From Treponema sp. (GTDB lineage Bacteria > Spirochaetota > Spirochaetia > Treponematales > Breznakiellaceae): a stretch of 5,179 bases of DNA. Location: NCBI GenBank assembly GCA_031281925.1, contig JAITES010000166.1, forward strand, positions 1 through 5,179. The letters are read 5' to 3'. Below the pieces are notes generated by a model, which saw only the letters and a list, made by a program, of their open reading frames with translations, searched no databases and was not told the origin of the DNA. The position numbers were made by a program, and so were the translations under genes. The stretch's first letter is position 1. Every line of letters starts with the position of its first letter. Shown in pieces: positions 1 to 5,162 of this stretch.

Positions 1-1862
1 CGGGTAGTATAGTCCCCCTGACGGCGGCAGGAGATCTGATCATCCGCAAAGGAACCGTTGCTGTTGAGCCTGGCGGAAGCCTGAGCGATAAAGTAGCGAT
101 CTTCATCCATGGCGGAAAGATATTCAATATCCGTGGTAGCAACCCCCTTGTCTACCTTGCGGTAGGGAGTTTCCAGAAAACCGTATTCGTTGACCCTGGT
201 ATAGTTTGCCAGAGAAACAATAAGCCCGATGTTCGGGCCTTCCGGCGTCTCAATGGGACACATACGCCCGTAATGTGTATAGTGAACATCCCGCACCTCA
301 AAACCCGCACGATCCCTGGAAAGACCGCCGGGCCCCAGCGCATTGAGCCTCCGCTTGTGGGTCAATTCCGCAAGAGGATTCACCTGATCCATAAACTGGG
401 AAAGCTGACTTGAACCGAAAAATTCCTTTGTCGCGGCCACGAGGGGCTTTATGGAAATAAGATCCTGCGGCTTGATCGTATCGGTTTCCTTAAGACTCAT
501 CCGCTCCTTGGCAACCCGTTCCATGCGGCTAAAGGCTGTCTTCATCGAATTCGCCATCAGCTCACCAACAGACCGAACCCGCCTGTTCCCCAGGTGATCG
601 ATATCATCAATATTTTCATCCCCCGCATAAACCTTGATAAGAAACTTCATGGTAGCGATAATGTCAGGCTTTGTGAGGATAAACTCTTCTTTTTTTGCGA
701 TCTTTTCGGGATTCCTCTTTTCGGCATCGGCCGTGTTTTCAAACTGAAACTTTTTGTCGAGCTTGTAGCGGCCCACCCGGCCCAGATCGTAACGCCGGGA
801 TGTAAAAAACATACCGTTAAGATCCTTTTCCGCAGCGTCGAAGGTAATCGACTCGCCGGGCATAAGAACCGTATACACCGCGGCAAGAGCCTCCTCCCGG
901 GAAGGTTCATCCCGGCTGGGATCTTCCTTGACAAACTTTATCTCCTCCCGTTCAAAACAGTTAAGGAGCATGTCGGACCTGAGGGAATCATTGGCATCAA
1001 AATCGATAATCTCTATCGAAGAAACATTGTTGGAAAGAAGTTCATCCACATTGTGCGGGTAGAGCTTCTCGCCTGCCCGGTAGAGCTTCTTTTTTATCTC
1101 TTCTCCCTCCGCCCCGCTGTTAATCCAGACAGGAGCGGCCAACACCCTGCCGGAGATAAATTCCCTGGTTTCCCGGTCATCCCGGACTTCCATGGTTTCG
1201 GTGAGATAAAAGGCCTTGATTATGTCTTCCCGGCTTTCATAACCCAGGGCGCGGAGAAATATAGTCCCCAGGATACGCTTCTTCCGGTCGATTTTGGCAT
1301 AGATAAGTTCTTTTTTTTGGTCGATTTCAAATTCCAGCCAGGAACCGCGGTAGGGAATGATCCGGGAAGAATAGATCCCCTTTTCATGGCTAAAGATAAC
1401 TCCCGGCGAACGGTGAATCTGGGAAACAACCACCCGTTCCGCCCCATTAATGATAAAAGTGCCCCGCTCGGTCATGATGGGAATATCCCCCATGAAGATA
1501 TCCTTCTGGCGGATTTCACCGGTCTGTTTAAAGATCAGGTTTACGCGGGCCTTGAGAGACACCGCATAGGTAAGACCCTTCTGTTTGCACTCCTGTTCGG
1601 TAAACTTGATGTTATCCTCATCAAGAGAGTAGTACTCGTACTCCAGAACCATGTCTCCGTTGAGACTTTCTATGGGGAATGTCGTCTTAAAGACCTCTTC
1701 CAGACCCTGGAAATTGGGCTTTTCGCCTTTGGCAACTTTTTCCCGCTGCAGGAAGCGTTCATAGGAACTGAGTTGGATATCAATAAGATTGGGCAGATCC
1801 ATTACATCATTAATATTCTTACCGATATATGTCCGTTTCGTTGCAGCTTTGATTTTCGCCAT
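1..1862 (-). CDS. rpoB: RNA polymerase beta subunit, N-terminal 620 residues (runs off left edge)
   Basis: This is the catalytic beta subunit of RNA polymerase, which with beta' forms the active centre and the rifampicin pocket. The reading frame is open from ATG at 1862 to the window edge, giving 620 residues, about half of a typical spirochaete beta. Visible landmarks are GTFIINGAERVVVSQIHRSPG (about residues 134-154), the rifampicin cluster I around QLSQFMDQVNPLAELTHKRR (486-505), and PIETPEGPNIGLI (536-548). Compared with E. coli, cluster I has Val for Asn518, Ala for Ser522 and Asn507 for Ser531. Asp516, His526 and Arg529 equivalents are kept. The start is firm because an in-frame TAA lies two codons upstream. 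The Shine-Dalgarno is weak (GGGGG, 7 bases before ATG). The gene follows rplL after a 116-base structured gap; rpoC is expected beyond the left edge. Confidence 0.98.
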   Translation of the reverse strand, partial: MAKIKAATKRTYIGKNINDVMDLPNLIDIQLSSYERFLQREKVAKGEKPNFQGLEEVFKTTFPIESLNGDMVLEYEYYSLDEDNIKFTEQECKQKGLTYAVSLKARVNLIFKQTGEIRQKDIFMGDIPIMTERGTFIINGAERVVVSQIHRSPGVIFSHEKGIYSSRIIPYRGSWLEFEIDQKKELIYAKIDRKKRILGTIFLRALGYESREDIIKAFYLTETMEVRDDRETREFISGRVLAAPVWINSGAEGEEIKKKLYRAGEKLYPHNVDELLSNNVSSIEIIDFDANDSLRSDMLLNCFEREEIKFVKEDPSRDEPSREEALAAVYTVLMPGESITFDAAEKDLNGMFFTSRRYDLGRVGRYKLDKKFQFENTADAEKRNPEKIAKKEEFILTKPDIIATMKFLIKVYAGDENIDDIDHLGNRRVRSVGELMANSMKTAFSRMERVAKERMSLKETDTIKPQDLISIKPLVAATKEFFGSSQLSQFMDQVNPLAELTHKRRLNALGPGGLSRDRAGFEVRDVHYTHYGRMCPIETPEGPNIGLIVSLANYTRVNEYGFLETPYRKVDKGVATTDIEYLSAMDEDRYFIAQASARLNSNGSFADDQISCRRQGDYTT

Positions 1863-1889
1863 CCCTTAACCCCCGCTAATTGAACAATA

Positions 1890-1936
1890 GAGGGGGCAAA
1901 TCCTGCCCTCCCCTGCATTTGCACAGTAAATGCAAA
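1890..1936 (-). promoter_or_regulatory. Two small hairpins in the rpoB 5' leader
   Basis: Between the long rplL-rpoB stem and rpoB, the transcript can form TTTGCA/TGCAAA (1931-1936 with 1918-1923, 7-base loop). The alternative GCATTT/AAATGC uses 1928-1933 with 1915-1920 and excludes the first. A second stem, GAGGG/CCCTC, pairs 1906-1910 with 1890-1894. Neither is followed by a T run, so they do not look like terminators. They may shape translation or processing of the rpoB message. Only the complementarity is seen; the role is inferred. Confidence 0.35.
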
Positions 1937-1980
1937 ACAATAAAGAACCCGGGAAACAAGCTCCTGGGTTCTCCATTGTT
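1936..1980 (-). terminator. Long hairpin between rplL and rpoB: attenuator or processing site
   Basis: On the transcript strand, bases 1980-1966 pair with 1936-1950. The stem is 15 continuous pairs, including two G-U wobbles, with AGAACCC/GGGTTCT at its core. One A-C mismatch and three more pairs (GGA/TCC) follow, closing a 7-base loop. The stem begins on the last two bases of the rplL stop codon. The core stem is followed by a T-rich stretch (TTATTGTTTT), so it could act as a partial intrinsic terminator. E. coli has an RNase III cleavage hairpin in the same gap, so processing is an equal alternative. A partial block here would lower rpoB output relative to L7/L12. Confidence 0.6.
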
Positions 1981-2368
1981 ACTGTACTTCTACCGTACCG
2001 CCGGCAGCAGTAACCTGATCCTTGATCTTGGCAGCCTCGTCCTTGGAAATATTTTCCTTGAGAGGCTTGGGCGCCCCTTCCACCAATTCCTTGGCTTCCT
2101 TGAGACCCAGACCGGTAACCGCCCGCACTTCTTTGATAACGGCAATCTTCTTGGTGTCATCAAAGGCCTTGAGGACTACGGTAAATTCCGTCTTCTCCTC
2201 AACAGCCTCAGCGCCCGCAGCAGCGCCGGGAGCCGCAACAGCGGCAACCGCCACAGGAGCAGCGGCCGACACACCGAATTTTTCTTCCATCATTTTTACC
2301 AGTTCGGAAACCTCCAGAACGGTCATGGAAGCGATTGCCTCTAAAATTTCTTCTTTTGTAGCTGCCAT
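1979..2368 (-). CDS. rplL: 50S ribosomal protein L7/L12
   Basis: L7/L12 is the multi-copy acidic protein of the 50S stalk that recruits and activates the translational GTPases (EF-Tu, EF-G, IF2, RF3). At 129 residues it has slightly more than the usual length. The N-terminal dimerisation and L10-binding domain spans about 1-34 (TVLEVSELVKMMEEKFGV at 16-33). An Ala/Pro/Val-rich flexible hinge covers about 35-57, and the globular C-terminal domain about 60-129. That domain includes KKIAVIKEVRAVTGLGLKEA (73-92), the helices that contact the factors. A strong Shine-Dalgarno AAGGAG lies at 2382-2377, 8 bases before ATG, and an in-frame stop lies just above it. The gene is separated from rplJ by a hairpin-rich 143-base gap, which may help set its higher copy number. 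Confidence 0.98.
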   Translation of the reverse strand: MAATKEEILEAIASMTVLEVSELVKMMEEKFGVSAAAPVAVAAVAAPGAAAGAEAVEEKTEFTVVLKAFDDTKKIAVIKEVRAVTGLGLKEAKELVEGAPKPLKENISKDEAAKIKDQVTAAGGTVEVQ

Positions 2369-2392
2369 ATTATCTTCTCCTTAAATCATTTA

Positions 2393-2427
2393 CGTACCTC
2401 ATACAAGGTACGCCCGGGCGAACCCGG
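2393..2427 (-). promoter_or_regulatory. Two perfect hairpins upstream of rplL
   Basis: Two tight stems lie 12 bases above the rplL Shine-Dalgarno. The first is CCGGG-TTCG-CCCGG (2427-2414), a 5-bp stem capped by a UUCG tetraloop. The second is CGTACCT/AGGTACG (2412-2406 with 2399-2393), a 7-bp stem with a 6-base loop. Neither covers the Shine-Dalgarno (2382-2377). They could stabilise a processed rplL message or act as a protein-binding leader; this is inference from perfect complementarity only. Confidence 0.45.
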
Positions 2428-2435
2428 TTTATTAC

Positions 2436-2469
2436 AGCCTGACAGGACGACAGCGCCGAAGCCTGACAG
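2436..2469 (-). repeat. 10-base direct repeat in the rplJ-rplL gap
   Basis: CTGTCAGGCT (transcript strand) occurs exactly twice, at 2469-2460 and 2445-2436, with starts 24 bases apart. It lies between the terminator-like hairpin below rplJ and the UUCG hairpin above rplL. It may be a small duplication or a paired binding site. A possible -10 hexamer TGTAAT (2436-2431) overlaps the second copy by one base, but no good -35 sits above it. Confidence 0.6.
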
Positions 2470-2470
2470 A

Positions 2471-2517
2471 CAAAAACACACAACCGGACGGTTGACGCCG
2501 TTTTAACGGCGCTAACC
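2471..2517 (-). terminator. Terminator-like tandem hairpins just after rplJ
   Basis: Immediately after the rplJ stop codon the transcript can form CGCCGT-TAAA-ACGGCG (2511-2496). CAACC-GTCC-GGTTG (2494-2481) follows, and then the T-rich TGTGTTTTTG (2480-2471). The second stem plus T run has the layout of a weak intrinsic terminator. The AACC at 2493-2490 can instead pair with GGTT at 2517-2514, which would extend the first hairpin and break the second. That gives terminator and antiterminator alternatives. Because rplL and rpoB lie downstream, any termination here would be partial. The 5-bp stem is short, so strength is doubtful. Confidence 0.5.
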
Positions 2518-3045
2518 CTTCTTCTCTCCGACCGCCTTGATGGTACGCACCAGCCGTGCGGGAACATCGTTGAGAGCAGCGGCAAGATTCCGGACAGAAC
2601 CATTCATCACCGACATGAGCATGGAGATCAGTTCCAGCTTGCCGGGCAGCTTGCTAAAGGCCTCGGTCTGGGCGGCATCGTATATCGAGTCTCCAACCAG
2701 AGCGCCCTTCACATGAAGCGCGGGAGCCTCCCTGGCAAAATCCAAAAGGATCTTGGCCACCTCGTTGGAATCCCTGGGGGCGACGGCCACAGCAGTAGGC
2801 CCAATCAGATAGGAAGACACATCGGGCGCCTTGAGTTCCTCAAAGGCGATCCGCGCAAAGTTATTCTTTACAACCTTATAATGAACTTCCTTGGTGCGAA
2901 GCCGCGTGCGCAGTTCGGTGATCTGTTCCACCGTTAAGCCGCGGTAATCGGTAAAGATAAAGTCTCTGGAAATACCAAAGACTTCCTTCAGCTCCCTGAT
3001 GGAGTCTGTCTTGGATTCCTGTATCTTTTTAGCAACAATAGCCAT
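2512..3045 (-). CDS. rplJ: 50S ribosomal protein L10
   Basis: L10 is the base of the 50S stalk: its N-terminal domain binds 23S rRNA beside L11 and its C-terminal helix carries L7/L12 dimers. The 177-residue product has normal length. The family signature FTDYRGLTV is at 31-39, KVVKNN at 57-62 and GPTAVAVA at 82-89. LPGKLELISMLMSVMNG is at 133-149, followed by the Ala-rich C-terminal helix (about 150-174) that docks L7/L12. The Shine-Dalgarno TAAGGAG overlaps the rplA stop codon and lies 7 bases before ATG. rplJ therefore starts only 11 bases after rplA, which suggests translational coupling. In many bacteria L10 with L12 represses its own message through a leader above rplJ; no such leader fits here. 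Confidence 0.98.
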   Translation of the reverse strand: MAIVAKKIQESKTDSIRELKEVFGISRDFIFTDYRGLTVEQITELRTRLRTKEVHYKVVKNNFARIAFEELKAPDVSSYLIGPTAVAVAPRDSNEVAKILLDFAREAPALHVKGALVGDSIYDAAQTEAFSKLPGKLELISMLMSVMNGSVRNLAAALNDVPARLVRTIKAVGEKKG

Positions 3046-3056
3046 ACACTTACTCC

Positions 3057-3731
3057 TTATTCACCCATGTTGACCCATACGCCGGGCCCCATGGTGGAAG
3101 CCACCGAAACGGTTTGGATAAACTCACCCTTGGCATCCGCAGGACGCTTCCGGACGATCTCTTCAACAACGATCTTTACGTTTTCCGCAATCTTGGCAGG
3201 TTCCATGGAAACCTTTCCCACCGCCAGATGCACCACCCCGGTCTTGTCCGCACGGAATTCCACCCGGCCTTTCCTGAGTTCCGAAAGGGCGCTCTTGAGG
3301 TCGAAGGTTACCGTTCCGGTCTTCGGGTTGGGCATAAGCCCCCGGCGGCCGAGAACCATACCGAGTTTTCCGACATCCTTCATCATGTCGGGAGTGGCAA
3401 CCGCCACATCAAAATCCAGCCATCCGCCCTTGATCTTTTCGATAAGATCATCGGCGCCTACAAAGGCCGCTCCGGCATCCTGGGCTTCCTTTTCCTTTTC
3501 AGGCTTGCAGAAGACCAGCACCCGTTTTTCACCCTTGAACTGGTTGGGGAGTACAACCGTATCCCGGACAGACTGATTCTTTTTAAGGTTCACTTTTACG
3601 GAAAGATCCACCGTTTCGTCAAATTTTGCATAGGCCATGGACTTTACCACGTCCAACGCCTCGCCGAGAGGGTAGATCTTTGTCCTGTCGTACTTCTTTG
3701 CGCTTTCCTGATACTTTTTGCCCCGGCTCAT
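3057..3731 (-). CDS. rplA: 50S ribosomal protein L1
   Basis: L1 forms the mobile L1 stalk of the 50S subunit, binds 23S rRNA helices H76-H78 and helps move deacylated tRNA out of the E site. In several bacteria it also represses its own operon by binding the mRNA. At 224 residues it is near the usual length. The conserved segment GRRGLMPNPKTGTVT lies at 128-142, VRDTVVLPN at 55-63 and the C-terminal STMGPGV at 212-218. Its ATG shares four bases (ATGA) with the rplK stop. A near-perfect Shine-Dalgarno GGAGGT sits inside rplK at 3743-3738, 6 bases before the start. The overlap points to tight translational coupling with L11. Confidence 0.98.
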   Translation of the reverse strand: MSRGKKYQESAKKYDRTKIYPLGEALDVVKSMAYAKFDETVDLSVKVNLKKNQSVRDTVVLPNQFKGEKRVLVFCKPEKEKEAQDAGAAFVGADDLIEKIKGGWLDFDVAVATPDMMKDVGKLGMVLGRRGLMPNPKTGTVTFDLKSALSELRKGRVEFRADKTGVVHLAVGKVSMEPAKIAENVKIVVEEIVRKRPADAKGEFIQTVSVASTMGPGVWVNMGE

Positions 3732-4159
3732 TTTTCCACCTCCACGCCCATGGAACGGGCCGTACCGGCGATGATCTTCATGGCGCCGTCAATGTCAATG
3801 GCGGAAAGATCCGGCATCTTCAATTTGGCAATCTCCTCAAGTTTAGCCCTGGGAAGCTTTCCTACCTTTACCTTGTGAGATTCGGCGGAACCCTTTTCCA
3901 GACCGGCAGCCTTCTTGATCAGAACCGATGCGGGCGGGGTCTTCAGAATAAAACTGAAAGACTTGTCCCCATACACGGAGATTACAACCGGGATAATAAG
4001 TCCCGGTTCCATTGCCTTTGTCCGGTCATTAAACTGCTGGACAAACTGCGGAGCGCTGACACCGTGAGGTCCCAGAGCCGGGCCGACAGGGGGGGCCGGG
4101 GTGGCCTTGCCTGCGGGGCACTGCAACTTAATCACTACAGTCACCTTTTTCTTTGCCAT
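3728..4159 (-). CDS. rplK: 50S ribosomal protein L11
   Basis: L11 binds the 23S GTPase-associated region at the stalk base. It contacts elongation factors, is the partner for RelA activation, and forms the thiostrepton site with rRNA. The 143-residue length is typical. The N-terminal domain holds the proline-rich PAPPVGPALGPHGV (21-34); Pro22/Pro23-type positions in this loop are known thiostrepton-contact residues. KTPPAS lies at 73-78. The C-terminal rRNA-binding domain ends with the signature IDIDGAMKIIAGTARSMGV (121-139). An in-frame TGA directly precedes ATG, so the start is fixed. The Shine-Dalgarno AAGGAG (4171-4166) lies 6 bases upstream and can be locked in a stem (see the leader). 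The gene overlaps rplA by four bases. Confidence 0.98.
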   Translation of the reverse strand: MAKKKVTVVIKLQCPAGKATPAPPVGPALGPHGVSAPQFVQQFNDRTKAMEPGLIIPVVISVYGDKSFSFILKTPPASVLIKKAAGLEKGSAESHKVKVGKLPRAKLEEIAKLKMPDLSAIDIDGAMKIIAGTARSMGVEVEK

Positions 4160-4210
4160 TCAATACTCCTTCGTAGTGTGCCCGGCCGAAACCGGGCTAA
4201 CGAAGTTCAC
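4160..4210 (-). CDS. Possible 16-codon leader ORF abutting rplK (speculative)
   Basis: A GTG at 4210-4208 opens a frame of 16 codons (reading VNFVSPVSAGHTTKEY) whose TGA stop touches the rplK ATG. An AGGAG lies 8 bases before the GTG, a workable Shine-Dalgarno spacing. Ribosomes translating it would melt the hairpins that cover the rplK Shine-Dalgarno. The peptide resembles nothing I recognise, and a frame this short stays open by chance about half the time. Treat it as a hypothesis. Confidence 0.18.
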   Translation of the reverse strand: MNFVSPVSAGHTTKEY

Positions 4211-4219
4211 AAGAACTTC
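4166..4219 (-). promoter_or_regulatory. rplK leader hairpins that can hide the Shine-Dalgarno
   Basis: On the transcript strand a two-helix element forms just above rplK. The outer stem CTTCGT/ACGAAG pairs 4205-4200 with 4174-4169. The inner stem GCCCGG/CCGGGC pairs 4197-4192 with 4185-4180, with a TTTCGG loop. The helices are separated by an asymmetric internal loop (TA opposite ACACT). The outer stem's 3' arm overlaps the Shine-Dalgarno AAGGAG (4171-4166). A rival hairpin GAAGTTC-TTGT-GAACTTC (4219-4202) uses four of the same bases and would free the Shine-Dalgarno. Two helices around an asymmetric loop is the general form of known L1-binding mRNA sites, and L1 is encoded one gene downstream. 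I have not matched the loop bases to an L1 consensus. Confidence 0.55.
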
Positions 4220-4236
4220 TCCTACTTCAAATTAAA

Positions 4237-4288
4237 GCGGACAGTAAGGCCGCAGGTGGAATTTTCACCACAAGCCCTCCTGCTCCGC
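4237..4288 (-). promoter_or_regulatory. Upstream stem-loop in the nusG-rplK gap
   Basis: Just after nusG, GCGGA-CAG (4288-4280, with one bulged G) can pair with CTG-TCCGC (4244-4237). Inside it, GTGG/CCAC (4271-4268 with 4259-4256) closes an 8-base loop. No T run follows, although TTTAAT comes directly after at 4236-4231, so termination is unlikely. It may be the upper part of the rplK leader or a processing site. A promoter built on TTTAAT was considered, but no -35 stands at the right distance. Confidence 0.35.
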
Positions 4289-4293
4289 CTTTC

Positions 4294-4851
4294 TTACAAT
4301 TTTTCTACCTGTAAAAGATCAACTTCCACCGGGGTGTTCCGGCCAAAGATACCCACTATGACCTTAAGTTTGCCCTTCTCCTGATTGACCTCTTCTATGG
4401 TACCGGTAAAGGCCTCAAAAGGCCCGTCAATGATCTTGACCTGCTCTCCTGAGGAAAAAATTTGCCGGGCCCGGGCCGGCCTTTCACCCTTAATCTCCCC
4501 GGATTTCTGCAAAATAGCCCGGGCCTCGTCCCCGGTAAGGGGATTGGGACGCCTGTCCGCCGGAGTTCCAACAAAGCCGGTAACCCCCTGGATCTTGCGT
4601 ATCTTGGAACAGGTGGTTTTCCAGTCCAGTTCCGGCAGATCCATCTCGATTAGGATATAACCGGGCAAAAATTTCCGCTTTTGAACCCGTTTTTCGCCGT
4701 CGCGGACTTCCACGACGTCCTCGGAGGGAACTTTAATGTCCCGCACGATCTCCTTGTCGATATCCCCCATGTCCATCATCATCCGGATTGTCTTTTCTAT
4801 CTTGTTTTCGTACCCTGAATAAGTATGGAGGACATACCAGCCTGCAGCCAT
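4294..4851 (-). CDS. nusG: Transcription termination/antitermination factor NusG
   Basis: NusG binds the clamp of RNA polymerase, aids processive elongation, supports Rho termination and can link polymerase to the ribosome through S10. The 185-residue protein has the normal two-domain plan. The NGN domain spans about 1-120, with WYVLHTYSGYENK at 5-17, the conserved KFLPGYILIEM at 60-70 and VTGFVGT at 90-96. A short linker leads to the KOW domain at about 134-185 (GEQVKIIDGPFEAFTG at 135-150). An in-frame TAA four codons upstream fixes the ATG. The Shine-Dalgarno is a modest AAGG 6 bases before it. It lies 24 bases below secE, the near-universal secE-nusG pairing, and is followed by the structured rplK leader. 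Confidence 0.98.
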   Translation of the reverse strand: MAAGWYVLHTYSGYENKIEKTIRMMMDMGDIDKEIVRDIKVPSEDVVEVRDGEKRVQKRKFLPGYILIEMDLPELDWKTTCSKIRKIQGVTGFVGTPADRRPNPLTGDEARAILQKSGEIKGERPARARQIFSSGEQVKIIDGPFEAFTGTIEEVNQEKGKLKVIVGIFGRNTPVEVDLLQVEKL

Positions 4852-4875
4852 AGCGTACCTTTATTTCCTTGTTTG

Positions 4876-5055
4876 CTAGAAAATCGCCCGGATTCCGAAG
4901 AGGAGCAGTACATCCACCAGTCCCAGTACGGCGGCGATAATGATGGTGGATATGACAACCACCTTGACCGAGCTAACTACGTCATCTCTGCCAGGCCAGA
5001 TAACCTTCCTAAGCTCGGCATAGGATTCCTTTACAAATTGAATCAGTTTGTTCAT
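4876..5055 (-). CDS. secE: Preprotein translocase subunit SecE
   Basis: SecE is the small essential subunit that clamps SecY in the SecYEG channel of the inner membrane. The frame from ATG at 5055 to TAG at 4876 encodes 59 residues, typical of the single-span SecE of most bacteria rather than the three-span E. coli form. The amphipathic N-terminal helix carries the family motif ESYAELRKVIWPGRDDV (10-26, with Trp20-Pro21). It is followed by one hydrophobic span at about 32-56. AAAGGA serves as Shine-Dalgarno about 8 bases upstream. An in-frame stop lies further up with no other ATG between. Identification rests on the WP motif, size, single span and position directly before nusG. Confidence 0.95.
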   Translation of the reverse strand: MNKLIQFVKESYAELRKVIWPGRDDVVSSVKVVVISTIIIAAVLGLVDVLLLFGIRAIF

Positions 5056-5092
5056 TAAAAATTCCTTTCCAGACGTTTCGACTAAACCCTTC

Positions 5093-5162
5093 GAAGCCTA
5101 CTTTTACTCCAGTGTCAAGCACTTTCACCCTGTAATTACTTTAACGGGTGCTTACAGGGTTC
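5093..5162 (-). promoter_or_regulatory. Structured tRNA-secE spacer with hairpin and -35-like box
   Basis: Two bases after the proposed tRNA end, ACCCTGTAA (5160-5152) pairs perfectly with TTACAGGGT (5135-5127) around a 16-base loop. AAGCAC/GTGCTT (5153-5148 with 5122-5117) is a competing stem. No T run follows, so it reads as a processing or leader structure rather than a terminator. A consensus -35 TTGACA sits at 5118-5113, but at 17 bases the -10 position reads TTCGAA, a poor match, so a promoter here is uncertain. AGTAGGCTTC (5102-5093) is complementary to the first ten bases of the tRNA fragment. Confidence 0.4.

Noticed and set aside
594..1883. Plus-strand open frame of 429 codons opposite rpoB
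   Set aside because: It lies fully antisense to clear rpoB coding sequence, shows no recognisable domain, and is explained by the codon bias of the real gene.
2431..2459. Promoter for rplL using TGTAAT (2436-2431) as -10
   Set aside because: The -10 matches five of six consensus bases, but the -35 position reads TCGGCG; too weak to list as a feature without start-site data.
2370..2603. Minus-strand frame of 77 codons ending one base before rplL
   Set aside because: It overlaps rplJ out of frame, has no Shine-Dalgarno, and its sequence looks random. The ATG within it at 2402-2400 (10 codons) also lacks a Shine-Dalgarno.
3114..3878. Plus-strand open frame of about 254 codons opposite rplA and rplK
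   Set aside because: Antisense to two certain ribosomal protein genes with no family motif; a shadow frame. The same holds for the plus-strand frames at 2022-2384 and 3626-4384.
4231..4259. Promoter before rplK using TTTAAT as -10
   Set aside because: The positions 16-18 bases upstream read CACCTG, CCACCT or TCCACC, which do not resemble a -35 box.
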